Positions 34,532 to 43,093 of a stretch of DNA of 64,000 nt are shown here, one piece after another; positions within the stretch are counted from its first letter, which is position 1, and each line of letters starts with the position of its first letter. A model generated the notes under the pieces. That model saw only the letters and a program-made list of their open reading frames with translations. It did not search any database and was not told the origin of the DNA. The stretch spans positions 1,178,001 to 1,242,000 of the forward strand of contig NZ_CP035375.1 of assembly GCF_004118935.1 (NCBI RefSeq), written 5' to 3'. The position numbers and the translations under genes were made by a program. Source of the stretch: Salinibacterium sp. UTAS2018 (GTDB lineage Bacteria; Actinomycetota; Actinomycetes; Actinomycetales; Microbacteriaceae).

Positions 34532-35821
34532 GTGAAAATTGCGGTAGTTGCCCTCGGTAAAATTGGCCTCCCTTTGGCCGTTCAATTCGCCTCGAAGGGC
34601 CACGAAGTCGTTGGCGTCGATATCAATGCCAGCTTCGTTGATCTCATCAATAAGGGCATCGAGCCGTTTCCGGGGGAAGCTCACCTGCAGGAACACCTGA
34701 GCGAACTTGTGCCGGCCGGCAAGCTGCGCGCAACCACCGACTACGCCGACGCTATCCCCGGCGCCGATGCCGTGGTACTCGTTGTGCCCCTCTTCGTTGA
34801 TAACGATGCCAACCCCGACTTCGGGTGGATGGATGTCGCGACCCGCTCGCTCGGCGAACACCTCACCCCCGGCACGCTGGTCTCCTACGAGACCACCCTG
34901 CCGGTGGGCACCACCCGTACACGCTGGAAGCCGCTGCTTGAAGAGGTCTCTGGCCTGACCGAGGGCAAAGACTTCCATCTGGTGTTCTCGCCCGAACGCG
35001 TGCTGACGGGTCGAGTTTTTGAGGACCTTCGCAAGTACCCGAAGCTCATCGGTGGGCTCTCCGCCGAAGGCGCCGCTCGCGCCACCGACTTCTACAACGC
35101 TGTTCTCGACTTTGACGACCGCCCCGACCTCGTGCGCCCCAACGGCGTCTGGGATCTCGGATCGGCTGAAGCCTCCGAGCTCGCCAAACTGGCCGAGACC
35201 ACCTACCGCGACGTCAACATCGGTCTCGCTAACCAGTTCGCTCGCTTTGCAGACAAAACCGGCATCGACATTTACCAGGTAATCGAGGCGACGAACTCGC
35301 AGCCGTTCAGCCATATCCACCAGCCGGGTATCGCGGTGGGTGGGCACTGCATTCCCGTCTACCCGCGCCTGTACCTGTGGAACGACCCCGACGCTACCGT
35401 CGTCCGTGCCGCTCGCGAGGCGAACGCAGGCATGCCCGAATATGCGGTCGGGATGCTCGAGGGCGCCCATGGAGACCTCACTGGCCAGAGCGTCGCGGTA
35501 CTGGGTGCCGCCTACCGCGGCGGTGTGAAAGAGACGGCGTTCTCGGGCGTATTCCCGACTGTCGCCGCTCTCGAAGCCCGTGGAGCCGTCGTAAGCGTGC
35601 AAGACCCGCTCTACACCGACGACGAACTTGGTGCACTCGGCTTTGCGCCGTTCCATTGGGGCGAGTCTGTCGATGCCGTCGTAGTGCAGGCCGACCACGC
35701 CGAGTACCGCACTCTGACCGAGGAACAGCTGCCCGGCATCCGCACCTTTATCGATGGTCGCCGCGTGAGTTCTGCCGCGCAGTGGCCGAATGCCACGTAT
35801 CGGGTCATCGGTACGGCCTAA
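34532..35821 (+). CDS. wbpA: UDP-N-acetyl-hexosamine 6-dehydrogenase (WbpA/WecC type)
   Basis: This 429-aa enzyme oxidises C6 of a UDP-N-acetylhexosamine in two NAD-dependent steps. The dinucleotide motif is VALGKIGLPLA near 6-16. The catalytic cysteine is C273 in GGHCIPVYP, the form seen in UDP-GlcNAc/ManNAc dehydrogenases rather than UDP-Glc enzymes. LAKLAETTYRDVNIGLANQ follows the family. With wbpB/E/D and wbpI it would start the UDP-ManNAc3NAcA route from UDP-GlcNAc; if paired with a WecB activity it would make UDP-ManNAcA. It is a single gene ended by a strong hairpin. Confidence 0.88.
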   Translation: MKIAVVALGKIGLPLAVQFASKGHEVVGVDINASFVDLINKGIEPFPGEAHLQEHLSELVPAGKLRATTDYADAIPGADAVVLVVPLFVDNDANPDFGWMDVATRSLGEHLTPGTLVSYETTLPVGTTRTRWKPLLEEVSGLTEGKDFHLVFSPERVLTGRVFEDLRKYPKLIGGLSAEGAARATDFYNAVLDFDDRPDLVRPNGVWDLGSAEASELAKLAETTYRDVNIGLANQFARFADKTGIDIYQVIEATNSQPFSHIHQPGIAVGGHCIPVYPRLYLWNDPDATVVRAAREANAGMPEYAVGMLEGAHGDLTGQSVAVLGAAYRGGVKETAFSGVFPTVAALEARGAVVSVQDPLYTDDELGALGFAPFHWGESVDAVVVQADHAEYRTLTEEQLPGIRTFIDGRRVSSAAQWPNATYRVIGTA

Positions 35822-35830
35822 GACGACACC

Positions 35831-35858
35831 AGCGCCGCCTGCTTTCGCGGGCGGCGCT
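35831..35858. terminator. Strong bidirectional hairpin terminator
   Basis: AGCGCCGCC, a 10-nt loop and GGCGGCGCT form a perfect 9-bp G+C-rich stem just after the dehydrogenase stop and 50 bp beyond the wzt stop on the other strand. There is no T-tract, which is common for actinobacterial terminators. It ends both convergent units. Confidence 0.75.
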
Positions 35859-35908
35859 GTGTACATGCTGCAACGAACAGCAGCGTGCTGCCGCGCTCAG
35901 CAGAAAAT

Positions 35909-36664
35909 CTAGCGAGTGGATGCCTTGAGCACGTCGACCGCTTCATTAACAGGGCCGTCGAAAATCTTCTTGCCCTTCTTCACTACGATGCCGCGGTCAC
36001 AGAGCTCGCGAACCGTCTTGGTGTCGTGGCTAACGACGACCATTGTCTTGCCTTCGTCAACGAGTTCGCGAATCTTCTTGCGGCACTTTTCGCGGAACGG
36101 AGCGTCACCGACGCCCAGAATCTCGTCGACAAGCAATACGTCGAGTTGCACGTGAATCGCAACCGAGAACGCAAGCCGCAAGAACATTCCTGAGGAGTAG
36201 TGCTTCACTTCGCTATCGATGAACTCTTCGATCTCAGAGAACGCAACGATGTTGTCGAACTGAGCGTCGATCTCTTTCTTGCTCATACCGAGAATGGCAG
36301 CGTTGAGGTACACGTTTTCTCGACCCGAAAGATCGGGATGGAATCCCGCCCCAACTTCGATAAGCCCGGCGACTCGACCCAGCGTGCGTACGCGGCCAGC
36401 GTCAGGCTCCAGCACTCCAGAGATGAGTTTAAGAAGCGTGGACTTTCCCGAGCCGTTGTAGCCGAGAATAGCGACGGACTCGCCAGGCTGCACGGTGAAG
36501 CTGATGTCTTTGAGCGCATCGAACGACGATGAGATCTTCTTTTTTTGCGTCCACGCGATGAACGCTTCTTTGAACGAGTGCGTGTGACGAAGCAGGAAAG
36601 TCTTCTTGACGCCGTCAACGATGATGCTGGGGCGATTGTCGGTCGTGGTGAGTGGCTGTGTCAT
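35909..36664 (-). CDS. wzt: Polysaccharide ABC exporter ATPase (Wzt/TagH/RfbE type)
   Basis: This 251-aa nucleotide-binding subunit has Walker A GYNGSGKST at 68-76, the RVAGLIEVGAGFHPDLSGRENV segment diagnostic of polysaccharide and teichoic acid exporters, the SSGM signature and VDEILGVGDAPFREKC around Walker B. It lacks the C-terminal carbohydrate-binding domain of long Wzt proteins, so recognition of a chain-end modification is unlikely. It overlaps wzm by one base. In mycobacteria the homologue Rv3781 exports the galactan, and the GlfT2 gene two positions upstream makes the same role likely here. Confidence 0.93.
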   Translation of the reverse strand: MTQPLTTTDNRPSIIVDGVKKTFLLRHTHSFKEAFIAWTQKKKISSSFDALKDISFTVQPGESVAILGYNGSGKSTLLKLISGVLEPDAGRVRTLGRVAGLIEVGAGFHPDLSGRENVYLNAAILGMSKKEIDAQFDNIVAFSEIEEFIDSEVKHYSSGMFLRLAFSVAIHVQLDVLLVDEILGVGDAPFREKCRKKIRELVDEGKTMVVVSHDTKTVRELCDRGIVVKKGKKIFDGPVNEAVDVLKASTR

Positions 36665-37587
36665 TAGAGATCCTGCGCAAATCGTCGTTCGAACTTGCGG
36701 AACACCATCTGACCGATCACGGTTACGATCACTGCCAGAAGCAGAGCGAGGAGTGAGTTGCGCACAAGGTCAGGCGGCGTCGGGAGCGCTCCACCGGTGG
36801 AGGAGAACCAGAATCCGTAGTGGAACAGTTCTACCGCAGACGTCAGCGGGTTGAGCATATAGATTTCGTAAAGCCAGCCCGGCAGTACAGCAGCGATGCT
36901 GTCGTAACCGTAAAGAACGGGCGACGCCCAGGTAGCAAAGATTCGGATGATCTCGACGAGGTTTTGAGCGTCACGGTACGACACGTTGACCGCGCCAAAA
37001 ATGAGGCCAAGACCGGTGGAGAACGTGATGACGATCAGAGCGCCCAGTAGCACTGCCGCGATCTCAAGGATGCCGGGTTGCCAACCCGTGAGAATGGTCG
37101 CGATCAAAAGAACGACGACCTGCGGCAAGAAGTGGATGAACGCGACGATCACGGCCGCGACGGGAAAGAGCTCCCGCGGCAAATAGATCTTCTTGACGAG
37201 CGCTTTATTGTCGACCACTGACGTCGTGGCATTAGTGAACGCCTCGTTGAAGAGGTTGATAACGATGATCCCGGCGAGCAAATACACCGCGAAGTTATCG
37301 ATGCCACGAGAGCGACCAAGCACAATGCCCATGACAAAGAAATAGATCATGTACTGGCTCAGCGGCTTAACGTACGACCAGCCCCAGCCGAACGCTGAGT
37401 TGCGGTACCGCGTCGAAACGCCCTTACGCACCAACAGGCGCAGCAGGTAGCTGCGCCGGAACACGTCGAGGAGCCCTCTGCCACGACCTGGAGTGGTGTA
37501 CCCCGTCAGGTCGATATCTCCGGTAGCGGACAAGCTGTTGCTCTCTTTCGCGGGTTTCCCTGGCACACGAGCGGGGGCTCGCGCCAT
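36664..37587 (-). CDS. wzm: Polysaccharide ABC exporter permease (Wzm/TagG/RfbD type)
   Basis: This is a 307-aa ABC-2 membrane subunit with a 50-residue cytoplasmic N-terminus, then about six membrane segments. The amphipathic VRKGVSTRYRNSAFGWGWSYVKPL interface helix region and LVKKIYLPRELFP are both typical of Wzm/TagG. It forms the channel with the ATPase encoded next. The gene lies 39 bp downstream of glfT2 and may also have a weak promoter of its own (TAGGAT at 37600-37605). It exports a complete lipid-linked polymer. Confidence 0.93.
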   Translation of the reverse strand: MARAPARVPGKPAKESNSLSATGDIDLTGYTTPGRGRGLLDVFRRSYLLRLLVRKGVSTRYRNSAFGWGWSYVKPLSQYMIYFFVMGIVLGRSRGIDNFAVYLLAGIIVINLFNEAFTNATTSVVDNKALVKKIYLPRELFPVAAVIVAFIHFLPQVVVLLIATILTGWQPGILEIAAVLLGALIVITFSTGLGLIFGAVNVSYRDAQNLVEIIRIFATWASPVLYGYDSIAAVLPGWLYEIYMLNPLTSAVELFHYGFWFSSTGGALPTPPDLVRNSLLALLLAVIVTVIGQMVFRKFERRFAQDL

Positions 37588-37599
37588 TACAACGTCACA

Positions 37600-37605
37600 A
37601 TCCTA
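37600..37605 (-). promoter_or_regulatory. Possible internal -10 box before wzm
   Basis: TAGGAT on the minus strand, 12 nt before the wzm ATG, in the 39-bp gap after glfT2. It would add a second start for the exporter genes. Confidence 0.3.
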
Positions 37606-37626
37606 GTGCGGCTTACGCTGCGGCAC

Positions 37627-39489
37627 TCAACGCTTCACTGTTTCCGTCCACGCCTCTACTGATGTGAGGGCTGCGGCGTGATCGCGGTACTGCTTTTGCA
37701 GAGTCTTCCACTCCCGCCCTAGTTGCCGATTGAGCGAGATGCTCTCTTTGAACAAACGGCGGAAGGTGGAGCGGTCGCGCCGGTACCACGAGGCTGCTTT
37801 GCCATCGGCGGTATCGATCAGCACGCTGTCGAGCAGCGGAACCCTCCACCAGGTTGCCTCACGCTTGGCGAGTTCAGCCTGCGGTTGGCGCCGAAGGTCG
37901 GCGGGAACGTCGGTAAACCAGTGGCGCAGTAGCGCTCGCGCAGTGAAGAGCCCTAATGCAGCAGCGCCCAAGGGCGGCGGCGCATCTTCGCCATAAGTCT
38001 GTCGACCGTCGCGGCTAGAAGGAATCGTTGCCGCGGGGTAATGCTGCATCTCGGCGAAATCGCTCGCCTGTGCTCGAAGCTGCTGCAACTTTGTCGGCAT
38101 GAGCTCGTGCAGCGCTTCTGGCCCGTTGAGCACGTCGCGGAACGCTTGATTTCTCAGAGTTGCGGGGTAGTACTGGAAGGAGATCAGGTGCTTGATGTCG
38201 ATCTTTCTGAACTCGCCCAGCAACCGCGAAGGCGATTGCGCCGTGGAGTGCAGCAACGCAACAACGAGTCGGTTTCGCGCATGAAAATAGGATTGCCAGT
38301 CGACGGTGTCATCTTTGTCGCCCCAGGAAATGTGCCAGAGCGCCGCACCGGGTAGTGACACGGTGGGAAAACCGGCTTCTTGCGCCCGCAATCCATACTC
38401 CGCGTCGTCCCACTTGATGAACACCGGCAGTGACAGCCCAATCTCGCGAACAACCGAGGTGGGGATGAGGCACATCCACCATCCGTTGTAGTCGCCATCC
38501 TGTCTGCTGTGCAGCCAGGGAGTTGCTCGCAGCGACTGGGCAGCGAAGTCGTGGCGTTCGTGGGCGCGATCAGCCGGCCCCCACATGAAGGTGTCTCGGT
38601 CGACGACTTCGGCGAAGGCGTGCAGCACCGACCGTTTGCCGAGATCGAGCATGTGGCCGCCCACGATAGTGGGGCTCACGCAGAATCGAGCGAACCACGC
38701 TGCGCGGAAGATGCTCTCAGGCTCGAGTTCGACGTCGTCATCGAGCAACATCACGAAAGAGGAATCGGGACTGTCGAGGGTTTCCATCATGCCGCGCGAG
38801 AATCCGCCCGATCCGCCCAAGTTCGGTTGGCGGATGATCTGCAGCTGGTCTGCCAAGGCCGCCGCCACTTCGGTGTATCCCTCTTGCCTCGCGACGTTCT
38901 TATTGCCCTGATCGATGACAAAGATCTTGTCGATTTCCGGAAGAATCTCCGGGCTACCCGCGAGCACTTCGAGAGTCGCGACGCAGTAGTCGGGCTTGTT
39001 GAATGTCGTGATGCCGAGCGACACCTTGCCCGTCGTGACAGGCGCTTCATCGACCGTCCAGTTCAGGCTCAGCAGCTGCAGTTCGCTGTCTGCTGCGAGG
39101 TCGATCCAATACCAGCCGCCCTCGACGAACGACGCCAGCGGCAGCCGAAAGTCAAGAGTCTCGCTGCCATCGACCGCGCTCTGATCGACCGTGTGGATTG
39201 CCCCGGTGTGATCCGAACGCATGACGGAGACGGTGCCCCGTCCACTTAGGGCCAGTCTGGCCGTGACATGCTGCACGGTTGTCCAGCGCTGCCAGTAGCT
39301 GGCAGGGAACGCATTGAAGTAGGTAGCGAGCGAGACGGCACTGCCGGCGCTGACCGTTACAGAGTGCCGACCGGTGATCGACACCGTGTCGCGATCTGCG
39401 GCATCCACATAGAGCGCGACTAATTCGTCAACGTGCTTCTCGGGAAAGACCGCATGTTGAATTGTTGTAGGCAGAGAACTCGAAGTCAT
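37627..39489 (-). CDS. glfT2: Galactofuranosyltransferase GlfT2-like (galactan polymerase)
   Basis: This 620-aa enzyme closely follows the layout of mycobacterial GlfT2 (about 637 aa). An N-terminal beta domain (1-150) is followed by a GT-A core with TTFNKPDYCVATL, the metal-binding DDD at 250-252, YNGWWMCLIP near 334-343, FIKWDDAEYG at 357-366 with the catalytic-base Asp, and WHISWGDKDDTVDWQSYFHARNRLV, then a C-terminal helical region. It would add alternating galactofuranose units from UDP-Galf. It leads the glfT2-wzm-wzt operon, coupling synthesis to export. A PHO-box-like repeat lies about 55-75 bp upstream. Confidence 0.92.
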   Translation of the reverse strand: MTSSSLPTTIQHAVFPEKHVDELVALYVDAADRDTVSITGRHSVTVSAGSAVSLATYFNAFPASYWQRWTTVQHVTARLALSGRGTVSVMRSDHTGAIHTVDQSAVDGSETLDFRLPLASFVEGGWYWIDLAADSELQLLSLNWTVDEAPVTTGKVSLGITTFNKPDYCVATLEVLAGSPEILPEIDKIFVIDQGNKNVARQEGYTEVAAALADQLQIIRQPNLGGSGGFSRGMMETLDSPDSSFVMLLDDDVELEPESIFRAAWFARFCVSPTIVGGHMLDLGKRSVLHAFAEVVDRDTFMWGPADRAHERHDFAAQSLRATPWLHSRQDGDYNGWWMCLIPTSVVREIGLSLPVFIKWDDAEYGLRAQEAGFPTVSLPGAALWHISWGDKDDTVDWQSYFHARNRLVVALLHSTAQSPSRLLGEFRKIDIKHLISFQYYPATLRNQAFRDVLNGPEALHELMPTKLQQLRAQASDFAEMQHYPAATIPSSRDGRQTYGEDAPPPLGAAALGLFTARALLRHWFTDVPADLRRQPQAELAKREATWWRVPLLDSVLIDTADGKAASWYRRDRSTFRRLFKESISLNRQLGREWKTLQKQYRDHAAALTSVEAWTETVKR

Positions 39490-39542
39490 TGTGCTTCTAG
39501 TGTGCCCTGCCCCGCCCTCATCAGCCCCATTTTCACGTCAGA

Positions 39543-39564
39543 AGAACACGAACTTTACGTGAAC
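39543..39564 (-). promoter_or_regulatory. PHO-box-like 11-bp direct repeat (box 2)
   Basis: Minus strand GTTCACGTAAA (39564-39554) then GTTCGTGTTCT (39553-39543). The first unit is perfect in GTTCAC and the second keeps GTTC. It is oriented toward glfT2-wzm-wzt, about 55 bp before the ATG. Confidence 0.5.
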
Positions 39565-39611
39565 TCTCGGCGCGAGACTCCCCCGTATCGCCAATGAACA
39601 CTACAGATGGA

Positions 39612-42600
39612 CTACGTGATCGAACCAGACCCCGCGACTCGTGGATCTCGGTCAAGACCTGCAACAGCGGGTGAGTCCTTCGCAAAATCCATGGGAACAA
39701 GCCTTTTTGAAGTTTTAGCGATAGCTGCGAAGAACTTGACCAATGATCGCGCCACTCTTATCAAGAGGTGTCTAAGGCTCTTTGGAACAAACTTGCGCGC
39801 GCCGTCACGAGCGGTTTTTAGGACGGGAGAAGTGCGGGCCAACGAGAGTTCTTTTGATCTCGTCATATCCTCGATCGCTTTCCCCTTGAGAATAGGGACG
39901 ACAGATTTTAAGGTGAAAGCGGGCGCAAATTCTATTTCCTCGCTGCCCAAACCTACAGCGTCTTTCAACGGCGCCAGATATTTTACGAACATCGGGTCTG
40001 TAGGACGCGTGCGGTAGTAGAAGAAACCGAATCGGAACAGATCTTGGTTTGCTAAGGGACGATCGAAGAAATCCTGACTGCCATATTTGCGTGCAAACTC
40101 GACGAGTTGCACATCAAGCGCGTCGTGCAAACGAACATCATTGTCCCGCGCTTTTGCGATTGGCACGATTCGATCCCCATCCTCGGCGTAGCCTTCAACG
40201 GTGCCAAAGGGAAGGTTGGCAAAAATCGCCTCGATCGCTAGAAAATTGAAATTGGCGGCCGTGAAGTTGTATCGAGTAGACAGCCCTGCGCTGGGGTTGA
40301 TGCTTCTCGCGTAGTACATTTTCGTCTCGATTTCTCGACCAAATGTGGCTGTGAGCAAGCGCGCAAGGCAGTCTTGCGTATAGCCTCGCCCCCAGTACTC
40401 GACGAAAGCGAAATTCTCGGTGGGGTCAATCTCTTGAGCAAGATAGCGAGTTGCCAACTCGCGATCCTCCGCACCGCGTGCAAGAAGATGGCGTCGAAAA
40501 CTCTCGGAAAGTTCCAGCGTGTTGCGGATCTCTGCCATGACTTCGGCGGTCAGCATCGACTCTTCGAGCATCTCGCTGAACTCAGGAAAGAAACTCAAGA
40601 ACGTTTCGCGATCCATGCGCGCAACATCGAACAATGCCTGCGGCGTAGTGACCCCGCTGAAGCTACCATGCACCCGGAATGTGTCATCATCCAACTCGTC
40701 AATTTGCGAAGCAAGACGCCAAGCAGTGCGTGAACCGTAGATATACCGAGTCTTTAGGCTCAGCCCTCGCGTTTCAATTAGGACGTCACAAATACGCTTC
40801 AGGTGATGCCCGTCGCGCGAGATGAAGTAAAGGCACTCGATCCCCCTCTCTAAGGCGTCCGAAACTAGCCAGTCGACGTAAGGCACCAGATAGGGAGCAA
40901 CATAGGAATACGCGAACCGCTCCACATCAGCGATGTTGGGGTCGGTCGCGACCTCGTGCATCATAGACGCGACCAAGTACATGTCGTAACTCTCGCCGAA
41001 TCGAGCGGCGGCGGCTTCGTACCCTGAAAGGCGCGGCGTTTCGCGAGCCCGCGTAGTGATACCGAGACGCTCGGCTACCTTGATATCGGCGTGCGGGTTG
41101 TCTCCGGTGTGAATCCACTCTTTGTAGTCATACTTCAGATCTTCGTACACTCGCAAGTAGAGGTTGCCAGTCGACTTCTGCACCTTCTGGTCGCTCGACA
41201 AATACAACGGGAGGCTTGCCAGCATCGGGTCTGCCTTCGCCAGCATTTCTGTTATTACGCCCTTGGGGAGATACATATCGCTAATCAAGACGACCTCCTG
41301 CCCATCGGCTAACAGCTGCCGTATCTCTTCGACCGTGGCTACGTCGGGAATACAGCTCTCGATTTCTGCTTCAACTTCCCAACCGCTCAGCACTTCTACG
41401 AGGTCAGGGCTCAGCCCATACAACCCTGCGATTCGCTCGTAAACGTCGGAAAGCTGAATTTCGAGTTCACCGGTTACGTGTCTCGCTTCCTGACGGCGAT
41501 AGTGGATTCGGGCTGACGTTTCAGCCTCCATACGAATCACAGGAAATCTGTTGGTGAGAGCTTGCGGGAATGGCAAGTCCGAGCTGCGCATTTTCTGGCG
41601 CAGGAGATGGAAAACGCTATTCGGCTGAACTCCACGACGGTGAATTACGGTGTCGAAGATATCGAACGAATAGAGGGTCGGAAGCTCAACGTTCCGCGGC
41701 ACAAAGCTTAGTGCAGCATCCACTATCCGCTCCAGAGAATCCGGGGTCGAATAGTCCCAGAACAGGCTGATGAGCTTTTGACGCTCATCCGCATCGACCA
41801 CAGGGTCTGTCTGAAGCGCTGCCAACAGATCTTCGAACGATGTAGCTTTCACCCCACACGACAGCTCGTCATAGGAGAAATCCGGTCGGATACTTTCTTC
41901 GAATCGCTCTGCATCGAAAACGTAGCGGATGACCCGCGTGACGCCAGCGGCGAGCATGTCGTAGAGGATCGATGAGTAGTCAACGATGGCTAAATCGATG
42001 TCCCCAAACATCTCATAGATGTCGTCTGCGTTATCCCAAAACAGCAAATTTTTGCACGAAGCGTAGTGAGATTTCATCCGAACGAAGTCAGGGTCCTCGG
42101 ACAAGCGGGGGTGCATTTTAACGATGAGAAGAGTGTTCTCTTTTTCCAGAACCTCGATCAATGCTCCCACGTCGGGAAAAGCTTCCCGCAGGAAGCCGAC
42201 GCTCTGCCCTGGCCGCCAAGTGGGGCTGTAAACCGCGATTCGAGCGTCCGGCGTTAAACCTTTGCGGTAGCGGACATTGTGGTCGTAGCTCGAAAAAGCC
42301 CCATGAGCGGTCCTGTAGACATTCTGAGGGTAGCCAGCGCGGATAACGTCGCTCTCTGGGAGACTTACGTGCTCCCGAAAATGCTCTTCCATAAGCGGCG
42401 AAGAGACGAGAAAGAGCTGCTGGTTACGAAAGTGCTGGTTGTTGCGAATGTACTTCATGGCGATGCGCCAGTTCGCGTACCCGACACCTTTCGCGCGCTC
42501 GATGGCCTTCACGCCTACACCGTGCCAAAGGTTCAGAAGCAACGCGTCCTCGAGGAGGGCTGGAATCCGCTCCTTCACCTGATCGACGACGAAGACCGAT

Positions 42601-42815
42601 GCCCGGTGTTGAGCGCGCTGGCCCGCGGCTGACTCGAAAGTCGACGCGCTGAACCCTAACTTACGTATTTTTCGGACTGTAGCCATCGAGTCACAAAGCC
42701 AATGCGCATCGATGTCTTGCCGGAACTTCGCGACATGAAGGAATAACCACTTCGGGTTCCCAGCGAACGTGTTCGCGGAGTTAAATACCCAAAGTGGGCG
42801 CGAATTTTCAGACAA
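39612..42815 (-). CDS. Glycerophosphotransferase-HAD fusion protein (PF04464 plus COG5610-like)
   Basis: This 1067-aa protein has three parts. Residues 1-375 match CDP-glycerol:polyol glycerophosphotransferases, with WHG (H98), SPTWR at 198-201, KMHPR at 233-237 and DYSSILYD at 279-286. Residues 380-590 are a HAD phosphatase-like domain with motif I DIFDT (D385, D388), motif II ISD at 511-513, a lysine pair near 544-547 and GDNPHAD at 571-577. Residues 600-1067 contain YFISRDGHHL (663-672) and FVEYWGRGYTQDCLARLL, a region seen after HAD domains in capsule loci. TTG start. It probably transfers an alditol phosphate; the HAD role is unknown. G+C is lower than in neighbours. Confidence 0.88.
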   Translation of the reverse strand: MSENSRPLWVFNSANTFAGNPKWLFLHVAKFRQDIDAHWLCDSMATVRKIRKLGFSASTFESAAGQRAQHRASVFVVDQVKERIPALLEDALLLNLWHGVGVKAIERAKGVGYANWRIAMKYIRNNQHFRNQQLFLVSSPLMEEHFREHVSLPESDVIRAGYPQNVYRTAHGAFSSYDHNVRYRKGLTPDARIAVYSPTWRPGQSVGFLREAFPDVGALIEVLEKENTLLIVKMHPRLSEDPDFVRMKSHYASCKNLLFWDNADDIYEMFGDIDLAIVDYSSILYDMLAAGVTRVIRYVFDAERFEESIRPDFSYDELSCGVKATSFEDLLAALQTDPVVDADERQKLISLFWDYSTPDSLERIVDAALSFVPRNVELPTLYSFDIFDTVIHRRGVQPNSVFHLLRQKMRSSDLPFPQALTNRFPVIRMEAETSARIHYRRQEARHVTGELEIQLSDVYERIAGLYGLSPDLVEVLSGWEVEAEIESCIPDVATVEEIRQLLADGQEVVLISDMYLPKGVITEMLAKADPMLASLPLYLSSDQKVQKSTGNLYLRVYEDLKYDYKEWIHTGDNPHADIKVAERLGITTRARETPRLSGYEAAAARFGESYDMYLVASMMHEVATDPNIADVERFAYSYVAPYLVPYVDWLVSDALERGIECLYFISRDGHHLKRICDVLIETRGLSLKTRYIYGSRTAWRLASQIDELDDDTFRVHGSFSGVTTPQALFDVARMDRETFLSFFPEFSEMLEESMLTAEVMAEIRNTLELSESFRRHLLARGAEDRELATRYLAQEIDPTENFAFVEYWGRGYTQDCLARLLTATFGREIETKMYYARSINPSAGLSTRYNFTAANFNFLAIEAIFANLPFGTVEGYAEDGDRIVPIAKARDNDVRLHDALDVQLVEFARKYGSQDFFDRPLANQDLFRFGFFYYRTRPTDPMFVKYLAPLKDAVGLGSEEIEFAPAFTLKSVVPILKGKAIEDMTRSKELSLARTSPVLKTARDGARKFVPKSLRHLLIRVARSLVKFFAAIAKTSKRLVPMDFAKDSPAVAGLDRDPRVAGSGSIT

Positions 42816-42834
42816 AAGATCTCGCTCGCAATCG

Positions 42835-42866
42835 GCTCGATCTGGGCGGTTACGGCCAGATCGAGC
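42835..42866. other. Perfect 11-bp inverted repeat upstream of the fusion gene
   Basis: GCTCGATCTGG (42835-42845), a 10-nt loop and CCAGATCGAGC (42856-42866), starting 20 bp before the TTG start of the fusion gene. It sits in a 278-bp divergent gap, so it is not an ordinary terminator. It may be an operator or a 5'-UTR structure. The rest of the gap holds only an imperfect G+C-rich inverted repeat near 42967-43005 and a TTGACT at about 43030. Confidence 0.6.
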
Positions 42867-43093
42867 GGTTGATTAGGTGACTGGTTTTCTGCTTATTGCA
42901 GTGCGACGCTCCCCGATTGGGCCGACCACTCTTGCAACTAAAACTCAGTTCCCTCATGATAACACCGACAACCCCGCCTCCAAATGAAAGGAGCCCGGCG
43001 GGTCGTGAGCGGTCGATGCACCTCCCCTATTGACTTACAAATCTCCGGTATTGTCGTGAGGATTCATACGTCGCGAAAGTTCGGGGAAATCTA

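Noticed and set aside
34478..35866. 462-codon open frame antisense to the UDP-sugar dehydrogenase
   Set aside because: A G+C-rich shadow of the plus-strand gene, with no recognisable motif.
42967..43005. Imperfect G+C-rich inverted repeat in the divergent gap, as a terminator
   Set aside because: Bulged pairing, competing bases, and no transcript expected to end there.
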